DNA of 64,000 bases from assembly GCF_016598595.1 (NCBI RefSeq), contig NZ_CP066786.1, forward strand, positions 519,501-583,500, given 5' to 3'. Position 1 is the first letter of the stretch. Each line of letters begins with the position of its first letter. The DNA comes from Martelella lutilitoris (GTDB taxonomy: Bacteria; Pseudomonadota; Alphaproteobacteria; Rhizobiales; Rhizobiaceae). The position numbers were made by a program, and so were the translations under genes. A model generated the notes under the pieces. That model saw only the letters and a list, made by a program, of their open reading frames with translations. It searched no databases and had not been told where the DNA came from. Positions 1 through 9,325 of the stretch are shown in pieces.

Positions 1-1
1 A

Positions 2-1369
2 ATGTGGGGCGGGCGTTTCGCCTCCGGCCCCGACGCGATCATGGAGGAGATAAATGCCTCCATCGATTTCGACAAGGCTCTCTATAACGAGGATATCGAC
101 GGCTCGATTGCGCATGCCACCATGCTTGCCGAAAAGGGCATCATTTCGGAAGAGGACAAGGCCTCAATTCTGGAGGGGCTTTCAACAATTCGTCGTGAGA
201 TCGAGGAGGGACGTTTCACCTTCTCGCGCCAGCTCGAAGATATTCACATGAATATCGAATCGCGCCTGCGCGAACTGATCGGCGCCGCCGCCGGACGACT
301 GCACACGGCGCGCTCGCGCAATGATCAGGTGGCGCTCGATTTTCGTCTGTGGGTGAAGAAGGAACTGATCAAGACGGAAGCGGCGCTGACGCGCCTGATC
401 GGCGTGTTCCTGATGCGTGCCGAGGAACATGCCGAAACGGTGATGCCGGGCTTTACCCATTTGCAGACCGCCCAGCCCGTCACTTTCGGTCATCATTGCA
501 TGGCCTATGTCGAAATGTTTGGCCGCGACCGCAAGCGCGTGCGCCACGCGATCGAACATCTGGACGAAAGCCCGCTCGGCGCTGCGGCGCTGGCCGGCAC
601 GGGCTTTGCCATCGATCGCCACATGACGGCCGAAGCGCTCGGCTTTTCCGGCGGTCCGACGCGCAACTCGATCGACACGGTATCGGATCGCGATTTTGCG
701 CTGGAGTTTCTGTCGGTCGCTGCCATTTGCTCGACGCATCTTTCGCGCCTCGCCGAAGAGATCGTCATCTGGTCGACGCCGCAGTTCAATTTCGTCCGGC
801 TGTCGGATAGTTTCTCCACCGGCTCCTCGATCATGCCGCAGAAGAAGAACCCGGATGCCGCCGAACTGGTGCGCGCCAAGACCGGTCGCGTCAACGGCGC
901 GCTGGTCGCACTTCTGACGGTGATGAAGGGCCTGCCGCTCGCCTATTCCAAGGATATGCAGGAAGACAAGGAACAGGTCTTCGACGCCGCGAAAAGCCTC
1001 GATCTGGCGATTGCCGCCATGACCGGCATGATCGGCGACCTGACCATCAATGTGGCCGCGATGAAGGCTGCCGCAGGCTCCGGTTTCTCCACCGCGACCG
1101 ACCTCGCCGACTGGCTGGTGCGCGAGGCGGGGCTGCCCTTCCGCGATGCCCATCACGCGACCGGTCATGCGGTGGCGCTCGCCGAGAAAAAGGGCTGTGA
1201 CCTTGCCGGACTGTCTCTTGAAGAGCTTCAGGAGATTAACCCGGCGATTACGGCCGGCATATTCGATGTGCTGACGGTCGAGGCCTCGGTGGCCAGCCGC
1301 AAGAGCTTCGGCGGCACGGCGCCGGACGAGGTGAGAAAACAGATCGCCTGGTGGCGCGAGCGCGTTTGA
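2..1369 (+). CDS. argH: Argininosuccinate lyase (5' end probably cut off)
   Basis: Last step of arginine synthesis: splits argininosuccinate into arginine and fumarate in the cytoplasm. The fumarase/aspartase superfamily signature is clear: [12 protein letters not shown] (about residue 273 of the visible protein) holds the catalytic Ser loop, and TARSRNDQV and the [10 protein letters not shown] histidine region are both present. The visible 455 residues begin at MWGGRF. Family members normally carry several residues before this WGGRF motif, so the true start most likely lies left of the window; this is inference from family length. lptM and lysA follow on the same strand, a gene order common in rhizobia. 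Identification is certain; only the N-terminus is open. Confidence 0.95.
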   Translation: MWGGRFASGPDAIMEEINASIDFDKALYNEDIDGSIAHATMLAEKGIISEEDKASILEGLSTIRREIEEGRFTFSRQLEDIHMNIESRLRELIGAAAGRLHTARSRNDQVALDFRLWVKKELIKTEAALTRLIGVFLMRAEEHAETVMPGFTHLQTAQPVTFGHHCMAYVEMFGRDRKRVRHAIEHLDESPLGAAALAGTGFAIDRHMTAEALGFSGGPTRNSIDTVSDRDFALEFLSVAAICSTHLSRLAEEIVIWSTPQFNFVRLSDSFSTGSSIMPQKKNPDAAELVRAKTGRVNGALVALLTVMKGLPLAYSKDMQEDKEQVFDAAKSLDLAIAAMTGMIGDLTINVAAMKAAAGSGFSTATDLADWLVREAGLPFRDAHHATGHAVALAEKKGCDLAGLSLEELQEINPAITAGIFDVLTVEASVASRKSFGGTAPDEVRKQIAWWRERV

Positions 1370-1456
1370 ATTCGCGCGTTTGAGGGTGCACAAGCCTCGC
1401 CTGATCGGCTATCAGGAGAGGCATCGGGTTTGTTCAGGCTTGCGGTGGAAAGTGCC

Positions 1457-1723
1457 ATGAGAAAAGACAGGATCGCCGTTGCGGCATTATTGGCGAGCGC
1501 ACTGGTGTTGACCGCTTGCGGGCGGCGTGGCCCGCTGGAAGTGCCGCCGGCAACGCCGAAACAGGCCGAGCGCGAGGCGAAAAATGCCAATACGCCTGCC
1601 ATCCGCATCGCGCCGAACGACAAACCGGTCATCCTTGATGGCTCCGGCGACAATGTCATCAATGCCGGGCCGGATGCGGCCGTCGATGGCGAACCCTTCT
1701 TCCTCGATTCCCTTCTCAACTAG
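1457..1723 (+). CDS. lptM: LptM-type small lipoprotein
   Basis: A short lipoprotein of 88 residues. The N-terminus is a signal peptide ending in the lipobox LTAC, followed by GRRGPLE, which matches the CGxxGPL hallmark of the LptM (YifL) family. In enterobacteria LptM helps the LPS translocon LptDE mature in the outer membrane. The ATG at 1457 is chosen over an upstream TTG because GGAAAG lies just before it and it places the basic n-region (MRKDR) correctly ahead of the hydrophobic stretch. It sits 14 bp before lysA, and this argH-lptM-lysA order recurs in alphaproteobacteria. The tail after the lipobox is low-complexity and has no known domain. Confidence 0.82.
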   Translation: MRKDRIAVAALLASALVLTACGRRGPLEVPPATPKQAEREAKNANTPAIRIAPNDKPVILDGSGDNVINAGPDAAVDGEPFFLDSLLN

Positions 1724-1737
1724 GCGGGTCCTTTCTC

Positions 1738-3000
1738 GTGAACCATTTCGAATATCGCGACGGCGTGCTCTTTGCCGAGGGCGTTTCCATTCCGGCAATC
1801 GCCGAGGCCGTCGGCACGCCTTTCTATTGCTATTCCACGGCCACGTTCACGCGCCACTACAAGGTCTTCGCCGAGGCCTTTGCCGGTTCGGACGCGCTTG
1901 TCTGCTATGCCGTGAAGGCCAATTCCAACCAGGCGATCCTGAAGCTTCTGGCCGGTCTCGGGGCGGGTATGGACGTGGTCTCCGAGGGCGAATTGCGCCG
2001 CGCGCTGGCCGCTGGCGTCGCTCCGGAAAAGATCGTGTTTTCCGGCGTCGGCAAGACGGTGCGGGAAATCGATTTCGCGCTGGAGACCGGCATCTACTGC
2101 TTCAATGTCGAATCCGAGCCGGAACTTGAGGTTTTGAGCGCGCGCGCCGCTGCCAAGGGGCTGGAGGCCCCGGTTTCCTTCCGCATCAATCCGGATGTGG
2201 ATGCCAGGACCCATGCCAAGATTTCGACGGGCAGGAAGGAAAACAAGTTCGGCATCGCCTTTTCGCGCGCCGAGGCCGTCTATGCCCGCGCGGCGGAACT
2301 GCCCGGCATCCGCGTCACCGGGATCGACATGCATATCGGCAGCCAGATTACCGAACTCTCGCCCTTCCGCGATGCCTTCCGGCTGATGAAGACGCTGGTT
2401 TCGGCTCTGCGGGCAAAGGGCCATGCGATCGATCATGTCGACGTCGGCGGCGGGCTCGGCATTCCCTATCAGTTCGACAACAACCCGCCGCCGGAGCCGA
2501 CGGCTTACGCGGCCGTCATCCGCGAGGAACTGGCCGGCCTTGATTGCCGGATCGTCGCCGAACCGGGGCGGATGATCGCCGGGAATGCCGGGATTTTCGT
2601 CACCGAAGTGATCTATGTGAAGGACGCGGAGGCGAAAAGCTTCGTCATCGTTGACGGCGCGATGAACGACCTGATCCGCCCGACGCTTTACGACGCCTAT
2701 CATGCCATCCGTCCCGTGGTGCTGAATCCGAAGGCCAAGCGGCTGACGGCCGATGTCGTCGGCCCGGTCTGCGAGACGGGGGACTATCTGGCGCTTGCGC
2801 GCGAGATGGGACGGCCCGAACCGGGCGATCTTCTGGCGGTCTCGACGGCCGGCGCCTATGGCGCGGTGCAGGCCGGCACCTACAATACCCGCCTTCTGGT
2901 GCCGGAGGTGCTGGTTGACGGCGACCGCTACCATGTCGTCCGCCCGCGTGGCAGCTACGAAGAGCTGATCGGGCTTGATTCCGTGCCGGACTGGATGTGA
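1738..3000 (+). CDS. lysA: Diaminopimelate decarboxylase
   Basis: Converts meso-diaminopimelate to L-lysine, the last step of lysine synthesis, using PLP. The 420-residue length is normal. The PLP lysine lies in CYAVKANSN (about residue 61), the glycine-rich phosphate-binding loop is DVGGGLGIPY (about residue 236), and the C-terminal domain carries VGPVCETGD with the active-site Cys and the AGAY segment. The start is GTG at 1738, 14 bp after lptM; no stronger alternative start fits the family N-terminus. Probably co-transcribed with lptM and perhaps argH. Confidence 0.96.
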   Translation: MNHFEYRDGVLFAEGVSIPAIAEAVGTPFYCYSTATFTRHYKVFAEAFAGSDALVCYAVKANSNQAILKLLAGLGAGMDVVSEGELRRALAAGVAPEKIVFSGVGKTVREIDFALETGIYCFNVESEPELEVLSARAAAKGLEAPVSFRINPDVDARTHAKISTGRKENKFGIAFSRAEAVYARAAELPGIRVTGIDMHIGSQITELSPFRDAFRLMKTLVSALRAKGHAIDHVDVGGGLGIPYQFDNNPPPEPTAYAAVIREELAGLDCRIVAEPGRMIAGNAGIFVTEVIYVKDAEAKSFVIVDGAMNDLIRPTLYDAYHAIRPVVLNPKAKRLTADVVGPVCETGDYLALAREMGRPEPGDLLAVSTAGAYGAVQAGTYNTRLLVPEVLVDGDRYHVVRPRGSYEELIGLDSVPDWM

Positions 3001-3127
3001 CCCTGCTCGCAAAGTCTTGAAGACGGATTTCTCCAAATTCGTCTTCGTCTCCTCGCTATCGTCATAAACCGTGCTATGGTTTTCGTATCGCTCACGCCGC
3101 CGCCGAAAGGCGCGACAAACGGGACCC

Positions 3128-5680
3128 ATGACCGCGCGACAGCAAGACACCGGCACGCAAGACCCGGACCAGGGCAGACAAGGCAGGGCGCTGATGCGGC
3201 GCATTGCCCGCGGTCGCGCCTTTGCCCGCTTCAACCTTGTCGTTGAACGCCTGGCCCCGGGCCTCGTCTGGCCCGCCTGTGCTCTTGCGCTCTACCTTTC
3301 CTTTTCCTGGCTCGGCCTGTTTCACGCGGTGCCGTTTGCCCTGAGGGTCGTTCTCCTTCTGCTGCTTGTCGGCGGCTTTTTTGCGGGGTTCTGGCCGCTG
3401 CGGCGGTTCAAAATGCCAACCCGGGCAGACGCCGAGCGGCGGCTGGAACGGGAGAACGGGCTTGCCCATCAGGCCGTTTCCGTTGCGGGCGACAGGCCGG
3501 CGCGGGAGACGCCGGAGGCGCTTGCCCTGTGGCATGCCCACCAGCGCCGCATGGCCGAAAAGCTTGGCAGTCTCGACTCCGGCCATGCCCGGGCGGACTT
3601 TTCTGCCGTTGATCCGTACGGCCTGCGCGCCGTACCCGCGCTGTTGCTGTTCGTCGCCTTCTTCTATGCCGGGGCGACGGGCTCTGGCCGGCTTGCCGAT
3701 GCCTTCCTGCCGCCGGCGGAAGAAAGCGAGACGGCGCTGGCGCTCCGGTTCGATGCCTGGATCTCCCCGCCGCCCTATACCCGTCAGGCGCCGGTCTATC
3801 TCCAGGCCGACGGCGTCGATCAGGTCGAGAACATTCCCGAAGGCTCGGTGCTGACCGTGCGCCTTTCCGGCGAGGGGGCCGATGCTCCGATCTCCTTCCA
3901 GCCGGATAACGCAGACGCACCGCAGGCGCCGAAAGAGGCCGAAGAGGGCGCGATGATGCGCGGCGCAAGTTTTACGCTGTCATCAAGCGGTCTGCTGGAA
4001 GCGGCCGGGCGGCAATGGGTGATCGGCGTCGTGCCGGATGAAATGCCGGTCATCGCCTTCAAGGGCAGACCGAAGGCGGCGGCAAACGGCGCGTTGGAGC
4101 TGGAATATACCGTCTCCGATGATTACGGTGTGACGGCAGCGCGCGCCGAGATCACCCCGTCCGGCGATGTCGACGCGGATGCGACGCCGCTTTATCCCCC
4201 GCCGGAATTTCCGCTCAACATGCCGTCTCGCTCAAGCGAGGATCATTCGGCATTCACCAGCCGCAACCTCACCGAGCATCCGCTGTCGGGCAAGCCGGTC
4301 ACGATCACGCTGATCGCGGAAGACGCAGCCGGCCATGTCGCGCGCAGCGCGCCGCTTGAAATGGTGCTGCCGGCGCGCAACTTCTACAATCTGCTGGCAG
4401 GTTCCGTCGCCGAACAGCGGCAGATCTTCGCACTTGATACCCGTGCCATGCCGGAAGCGCTGCAATACAGCGCAGCGATCACGCTGCGTCCGGAGGAGAC
4501 GATACCCGATCTCACGCAGTTCCTGCTGATCAAATCGGCCCAGACGCGCATGCTGCTTGCCCATGACGAGGAGAGCTATCTCGATACGGCGGACTATCTC
4601 TGGGCGATCGCGACCGGGATCGAAGACGGCGCATTGTCGGATGCCGAGCGACGTCTCAGAGAGGCGCAGGATGCCTTGAGCGAGGCGCTGCGCGACGGCG
4701 CTTCCGATGCGGAGATCGCCCGGTTGATGGAAGAATTGCGCCAGGCGATGCAGGAATATCTGTCGGAAATGGCAGAGCGCATGCAGCCGTCCGAGATGCA
4801 GCAGGGCGCGCAGCAGGCGCTGCGCCAGCGCGATCTCGACAACCTCCTGAACCAGCTCGAAAACCTTGCCCGCTCCGGCGATCGCGCTGCCGCTCAACAA
4901 CTGTTGTCCGAACTGCAGCGGATGATGAACAATATCCAGCCGCCGTCTTCCATGGCTCAGCAGGGCGGGCAGCCGAATTCGGAAATGCGCGAACAGATCG
5001 ACAAGCTCGGGGAACTGATCCAGGAACAGCAGCGGTTGATGAACGAGACCTTCGAACTCGATCAGCAACTGCGCGATCGCGAGCAGTGGGGCGACCCGCC
5101 GCCGCGTCAGGACGGCGAACAGCAGGGTGAGAATGGTGGCGAGCGTCCCCCGCAGGAGATGACGGCGGAGGAACTGCGCGAGGCGCTGCGCCAGCTTCGC
5201 GAGCGCCAGCAGGCGCTTTCAGAACAGCTCGGAGAGATGCAGCAGAAGCTTTCCGAGCTCGGCATGCCGCCTGCCGAGGGTTTCGACCGCGCCGGAGAGG
5301 CGATGGACGGCGCCGCCGAGTCACTCGGCGAGGGCGAGGGGGAAGGCGCGCTGGACGGGCAGGGCAATGCGCTGGAGGCCCTGCGTCAGGGCGCCCAGCA
5401 GATGATGAATTCGATGATGGCGCAGGGCCAGGGACAAGGCCAGCAGGGCCCGAACGGCCAGACCGGTTGGGGCAGCCAGACCGGTCGCGATCCGCTTGGC
5501 CGCAATCAGGGTTCGGACGGACTTGATTTTGGCGATGATGTTCAGGTGCCGGACGAATTTACGGTGGAGCGCGCCCGCGAAATCCTCGACGCCATCCGCG
5601 AACGGTTGAACGAGGATGCTCCGCTTCCCTCAGAGCCGCCTTATCTGGAGCGCTTGCTAGAGCCTGAGACGGGGAATTGA
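3128..5680 (+). CDS. DUF4175 / TIGR02302 family membrane protein
   Basis: A large protein (850 residues from the ATG at 3128) typical of alphaproteobacteria and of unknown function. Two or three hydrophobic segments near the N-terminus (about residues 45-100 and a third near 175-195) should anchor it in the inner membrane. A predicted beta-rich periplasmic part follows. From about residue 520 to 800 it becomes long Gln/Glu/Met/Arg-rich helix, likely coiled coil, including an acidic Gly/Glu patch (GEGEGEG) and a Gln/Gly-rich stretch before a more ordered C-terminal tail. The internal ATG is preferred over an upstream TTG because it follows ACGGGACC and removes an Arg-rich leader. It stands behind lysA, its usual place in Rhizobiales. 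Confidence 0.8.
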   Translation: MTARQQDTGTQDPDQGRQGRALMRRIARGRAFARFNLVVERLAPGLVWPACALALYLSFSWLGLFHAVPFALRVVLLLLLVGGFFAGFWPLRRFKMPTRADAERRLERENGLAHQAVSVAGDRPARETPEALALWHAHQRRMAEKLGSLDSGHARADFSAVDPYGLRAVPALLLFVAFFYAGATGSGRLADAFLPPAEESETALALRFDAWISPPPYTRQAPVYLQADGVDQVENIPEGSVLTVRLSGEGADAPISFQPDNADAPQAPKEAEEGAMMRGASFTLSSSGLLEAAGRQWVIGVVPDEMPVIAFKGRPKAAANGALELEYTVSDDYGVTAARAEITPSGDVDADATPLYPPPEFPLNMPSRSSEDHSAFTSRNLTEHPLSGKPVTITLIAEDAAGHVARSAPLEMVLPARNFYNLLAGSVAEQRQIFALDTRAMPEALQYSAAITLRPEETIPDLTQFLLIKSAQTRMLLAHDEESYLDTADYLWAIATGIEDGALSDAERRLREAQDALSEALRDGASDAEIARLMEELRQAMQEYLSEMAERMQPSEMQQGAQQALRQRDLDNLLNQLENLARSGDRAAAQQLLSELQRMMNNIQPPSSMAQQGGQPNSEMREQIDKLGELIQEQQRLMNETFELDQQLRDREQWGDPPPRQDGEQQGENGGERPPQEMTAEELREALRQLRERQQALSEQLGEMQQKLSELGMPPAEGFDRAGEAMDGAAESLGEGEGEGALDGQGNALEALRQGAQQMMNSMMAQGQGQGQQGPNGQTGWGSQTGRDPLGRNQGSDGLDFGDDVQVPDEFTVERAREILDAIRERLNEDAPLPSEPPYLERLLEPETGN

Positions 5681-5755
5681 CCCCGCCGGATCGTCATGCC
5701 GACGCAGAGATGCGCTGCCCCTGGACGTTCAACCCGGCATGATCGAGGCAGATAC

Positions 5756-6115
5756 TTACGCGGCCAGCGCGCGGGCGACGGCCTTTCGGATATCCGGCAG
5801 GGCGAAGGGCTTCGGCACCACGTCGACGATCTTTTCCATCAGGTCGTCGGCGCGTTCGCGCTGTTCGGCAAAGCCGGTCATCAGCAGGATCTTCATGCCC
5901 GGATGGGTGCTGGCCGCCTGGTGGGCAAGGGCGATGCCGTCCATGATCGGCATGCGCACATCGGAGAGAAGCAGGTCGTAATTGCTCTCCGCCAGGCGTT
6001 CCAGCCCCTCCGCGCCGTCCGAGGCCTCGACCGTTTCGTGCCCGTCGAGCCTGAGCGCACGCGCGACGAATGCCCTGAGCGATGCTTCGTCTTCCGTGAT
6101 CAAAATCCTAGCCAT
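5756..6115 (-). CDS. CpdR-like single-domain response regulator
   Basis: A stand-alone receiver domain of 119 residues with no output domain. It has the acidic pair in LITEDEAS, the phospho-acceptor Asp in LLLSDVRMP (about residue 52), the Thr in LLMTGF and the Lys in PKPFALPD, so it should be phosphorylatable. It resembles CpdR, which in Caulobacter and Sinorhizobium directs ClpXP to cell-cycle regulators and is controlled by the CckA-ChpT phosphorelay. Rhizobia often carry two CpdR paralogues, so the exact one is not assigned. The ATG at 6115 (MARIL) is preferred over a TTG 30 bp upstream that lacks a sensibly spaced ribosome site. Confidence 0.78.
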   Translation of the reverse strand: MARILITEDEASLRAFVARALRLDGHETVEASDGAEGLERLAESNYDLLLSDVRMPIMDGIALAHQAASTHPGMKILLMTGFAEQRERADDLMEKIVDVVPKPFALPDIRKAVARALAA

Positions 6116-6278
6116 GGCGCTGTCCAGTTCTTTCTGTCTTTTCAAAACCCTTGCGGCATGCCCGTTGTTCCGGGCCTTGTTGCCGTAGAGATCACCAGAA
6201 CTTTCCTAGCGAGAAGTAAACATCGAAAAATGGCAATTTATGTAGTTAACAAGCTCTGTTACCGCGATTTAACCTTGG

Positions 6279-6821
6279 TTAAGCATCACCGGTGATAACA
6301 CCCACAAAGGGAAGCTCGCGGAAGGCATAGGCGACGTCCATGCCGTAGCCGACGACGAAGCGGTCCGGGCAGTGGAAGCCTGCATAGTCGGCCTCCAGAA
6401 CCTCTTCGCGCTTGTTCTGCTTGTCGAGCAGCACGGCGATCGAGACATTGGATGCGCCGCGCTCCAGCATCAGGTTGCGCGCAAATCTCAACGTGCGGCC
6501 GGATTCGAGAATGTCATCGACGAGCAGCACGTCTCGGCCCTCCACGACACTGTCGATGTCCTTGACCAGGCGCACGCCGCGGCTGACGGTGCCTGTGCCG
6601 TAGCTCGAAAGCGTCATGAACTCGACCTCCGGTGCCAGTCCCACCTTGTGCAACGCGCGGATCAGGTCTGCGGCGAAGACAAAGGAGCCCTTCAGAATGG
6701 CGATGACGAGCAGGTCCCTGGCGGGGCCGCTCGCGATTTCATTGGCGAGTTCCTCATTGCGCCTGGCGATGTCCTCGGTCGAGAACAGCACTTCGATATT
6801 CTTGCCGCGCACGACGTGCAT
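6279..6821 (-). CDS. hpt: Hypoxanthine phosphoribosyltransferase
   Basis: Purine salvage enzyme that joins hypoxanthine (and usually guanine) to PRPP. The 13-residue PRPP motif reads DVLLVDDILESGRT (about residues 98-111). The ILKGSFVF loop near residue 43 supplies the Lys-Gly cis-peptide that binds pyrophosphate, and PDRFVVGYGMD is the base-binding segment. The ATG at 6821 is preferred because AGGAG lies seven bases ahead of it; the ATG at 6836 has no such site. It reads away from ftsE and lies upstream of the cpdR-like gene on the same strand with about 160 bp between them. Confidence 0.94.
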   Translation of the reverse strand: MHVVRGKNIEVLFSTEDIARRNEELANEIASGPARDLLVIAILKGSFVFAADLIRALHKVGLAPEVEFMTLSSYGTGTVSRGVRLVKDIDSVVEGRDVLLVDDILESGRTLRFARNLMLERGASNVSIAVLLDKQNKREEVLEADYAGFHCPDRFVVGYGMDVAYAFRELPFVGVITGDA

Positions 6822-7061
6822 AGGGGCGCTCCTCATTTTCTGCGGTGCGCCGGGGCGCCGCGTTCATTGCCTATCGGGAACTTCCGGTTTTAATGGCTTT
6901 GCAACCGGGCGGCAATCAAAACGCCGGAAAGGGCGCGGGACGGGCCGCATTTCTTCGTGGATAATGCCGGCGACGCGTGCCGGCTTTGCCCTCTGTTCAC
7001 CACCTGTTATGCATAATCGGCGATGATGGCGCCGAAATAGAACGAAGGCTGTCCGCTGACC

Positions 7062-7727
7062 ATGACACTGATCCAGTTTGAAAATGTGGGGTTGCGATAC
7101 GGGATGGGTCCGGAAGTCCTGCGGGACATGACGTTCGACATACCGAAACACTCCTTCCAGTTTCTGACCGGCCCGTCGGGCGCGGGCAAGACGACGCTTC
7201 TTCGGCTGATGCTGATGGCGTTGCAGCCGACGCGCGGTCTCATCCGTCTGTTCGAGCGTGATGTTGCCGTCATCCCTCACAGGGAAATGCCGATGTTGCG
7301 ACGCCGCGTCGGAATCGTGTTCCAGGATTTTCGCCTGCTGGACCATATGACGACCTATGAGAATGTTGCCCTGCCGCTGCGCGTGCGCGGCAAGGAGGAG
7401 GTTTCCTACCGCAATGACGTGATCGAATTGTTGAAATGGGTCGGACTCGGCGAGAGGCTCAATGTGCGCCCGCCTGTGCTTTCGGGCGGGGAGAAACAGC
7501 GCGTGGCGATCGCGCGCGCCCTGATCGACCAGCCGGAAGTGCTGCTTGCCGACGAGCCGACCGGCAATGTCGACCCGCCGATGGCGCGGCGCATCCTGAG
7601 CCTGCTTGTCGAACTGAACCGGATGGGAACGGCTGTGGTGATCGCCACCCACGATATTGCGCTGATGGACCGCTATGACGCCAGGCGGATGATCCTGTCG
7701 GAGGGAAGGCTCGATATCTATGACTAG
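7062..7727 (+). CDS. ftsE: Cell division ATP-binding protein FtsE
   Basis: ATPase half of the FtsEX complex, which couples the divisome to periplasmic peptidoglycan hydrolases. Walker A is GPSGAGKTT (about residue 39), the Q-loop is FQDFRLLD, the signature is LSGGEKQR (about 139) and Walker B is VLLADEPTGN. At 221 residues it is full length. Its stop overlaps the start of ftsX by eight bases, so the two are translationally coupled. Confidence 0.96.
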   Translation: MTLIQFENVGLRYGMGPEVLRDMTFDIPKHSFQFLTGPSGAGKTTLLRLMLMALQPTRGLIRLFERDVAVIPHREMPMLRRRVGIVFQDFRLLDHMTTYENVALPLRVRGKEEVSYRNDVIELLKWVGLGERLNVRPPVLSGGEKQRVAIARALIDQPEVLLADEPTGNVDPPMARRILSLLVELNRMGTAVVIATHDIALMDRYDARRMILSEGRLDIYD

Positions 7728-9171
7728 GCCGCCCCGTTCGATCCGCGATCCCCGCCTGGAGGAGGAGCGTCTTCAGCGTGAGCGCGAGGAAGAGCGCCGC
7801 CGTGCGGAAGCGCGCGCCCGCGAGGAGCGTCTGCTCGAAGAGCGGATTCTCGAGGAGCGCCGTCGCGAGGAGATCCGCGTGCATGAGGCCGAGGCCGCGC
7901 GCAAGCGGCAGATGCAGCAGGAAGCCGCAGCGCGCGAGGCTGAACTCAGGCGCGGCAAGCAGGAAAAGGCGGAACGACAAAGGGTGGCGCAGGCCGAACG
8001 TCAGAGGGTTGCGGCAGGACTCGGCGAAGGCGAACGCCAGGCGCGAGCGCAACGGGCGCTTGCCGGAGACGACCGCCCGCCGCTGCCGCAGGCCAGAAAC
8101 CGCGCGACCCCGAAGCCCGAGCGACCTGCGTCGCGTGCCGATGCCGGGTCGCCTCCGGGGTCGGCTCTCAAGGCGGAACAGGGCGGCTCGACAGATGGTC
8201 GCAGTGTGCGAAGGCCCCCTGCCGCCAGCCGGAACCGCGGCAAGCCGACGCCGATCGTTCCGCCCGCCAATGTCCAGTCGCGGGCGTTGATGGCGGTGAT
8301 CGCGATCATGGCCTTTCTTGCCTGCCTGACGCTCGGCGGCGTCTCCATGGTGCGCGCCACGGCGGCAAGCTGGCAGGGCGGCATCTCCCGCGAGGTTACC
8401 ATCCAGATCAAACCTGCCGAAGGGCGCGACATGAACCAGGCGCTCCTGACCGCGCGGGACGTGGCGCTGCAATTCGTCGGCACGATCGATGGTCAGGTGG
8501 TTGATGAGGCGGCAACCGAGCGGCTGCTCGAACCTTGGCTCGGGACCGGGCTGGATTTCGATGAACTGCCGGTGCCGCGCCTGGTGATCGTGACCATCGA
8601 TGAAAACAATCCGCCTGATTTCGCCGCCATGGCGACGGCGCTCGAGCTCGCCGTTCCTGGTGCCTATCTGGATGATCACCGCGCCTGGGTGAACCGGCTT
8701 TCGGCCATGGCCGATGCGACGACGACGATCGGCGTCTCGATCATGGCCCTGGTGTTCTCGGCCATGGTGCTGACCGTGGTGTTTGCCACGCGCGGCGCGC
8801 TTTCCGGCAGTCGAGACATTGTCGAAGTACTGCATTTCGTCGGCGCGGAGGGCAGTTTTGTCGCCCGCCAGTTCCAGAACCATTTTCTCAACGTGGCGCT
8901 CAAAGGCGCGTCTTTGGGCGGCGGGCTTGCCTGCCTGTTCTTCGTGATCGCGCGTTTCTGGCAGGCGCGGTTTCTTGCAACGCCCGGCGCCGATCAGACG
9001 ACGGCGTTGTTCGGCAAGATTTCGATTGGCTGGGGCGCCTATGGGGGGATCCTTCTGACGATCGTTATCATCGCGGTCCTCACCACGCTGACAGCCAGGC
9101 TGACGGTGATGCGTACGATCAGGGAGATCGATCGCATCCGCTCGGATCCGGCACGCACGGACACGCTTTAG
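7720..9171 (+). CDS. ftsX: Cell division permease FtsX with long charged N-terminal extension
   Basis: Membrane partner of FtsE. The C-terminal 300 residues follow the FtsX plan: one membrane segment near residues 188-210 (LMAVIAIMAFLACLTLGG), a periplasmic loop, then three more segments. At 483 residues it is far longer than E. coli FtsX (352). The surplus is an N-terminal cytoplasmic part of about 180 residues that is almost entirely Glu, Arg and Ala from residue 8 to 110 and should form a long single helix or coiled coil. The start overlaps ftsE and no internal start looks better, so the extension appears real. Extended FtsX N-termini occur in rhizobia. Confidence 0.93.
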   Translation: MTRPPRSIRDPRLEEERLQREREEERRRAEARAREERLLEERILEERRREEIRVHEAEAARKRQMQQEAAAREAELRRGKQEKAERQRVAQAERQRVAAGLGEGERQARAQRALAGDDRPPLPQARNRATPKPERPASRADAGSPPGSALKAEQGGSTDGRSVRRPPAASRNRGKPTPIVPPANVQSRALMAVIAIMAFLACLTLGGVSMVRATAASWQGGISREVTIQIKPAEGRDMNQALLTARDVALQFVGTIDGQVVDEAATERLLEPWLGTGLDFDELPVPRLVIVTIDENNPPDFAAMATALELAVPGAYLDDHRAWVNRLSAMADATTTIGVSIMALVFSAMVLTVVFATRGALSGSRDIVEVLHFVGAEGSFVARQFQNHFLNVALKGASLGGGLACLFFVIARFWQARFLATPGADQTTALFGKISIGWGAYGGILLTIVIIAVLTTLTARLTVMRTIREIDRIRSDPARTDTL

Positions 9172-9325
9172 TCCGTTTGGATATTCAACTTATTCGTCGT
9201 CGTGCTCCGGCCCGAATTTCAGCTATATCGTCTGTACTGTATGAAGGGCGGCGGAATGATTCGGCCGGCCGCTGATTCGGAGTGCGCGAAGTTTGCGGCC
9301 GTCAGCGATCCGGAATGGAAGGACG

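Noticed and set aside
182..1393. 403-codon minus-strand frame over argH
   Set aside because: Shadow of argH; no start signal, no family resemblance.
1720..3234. 504-codon minus-strand frame over lysA
   Set aside because: Shadow of lysA; Arg/Gly/Asp/His-rich product and no conserved motif.
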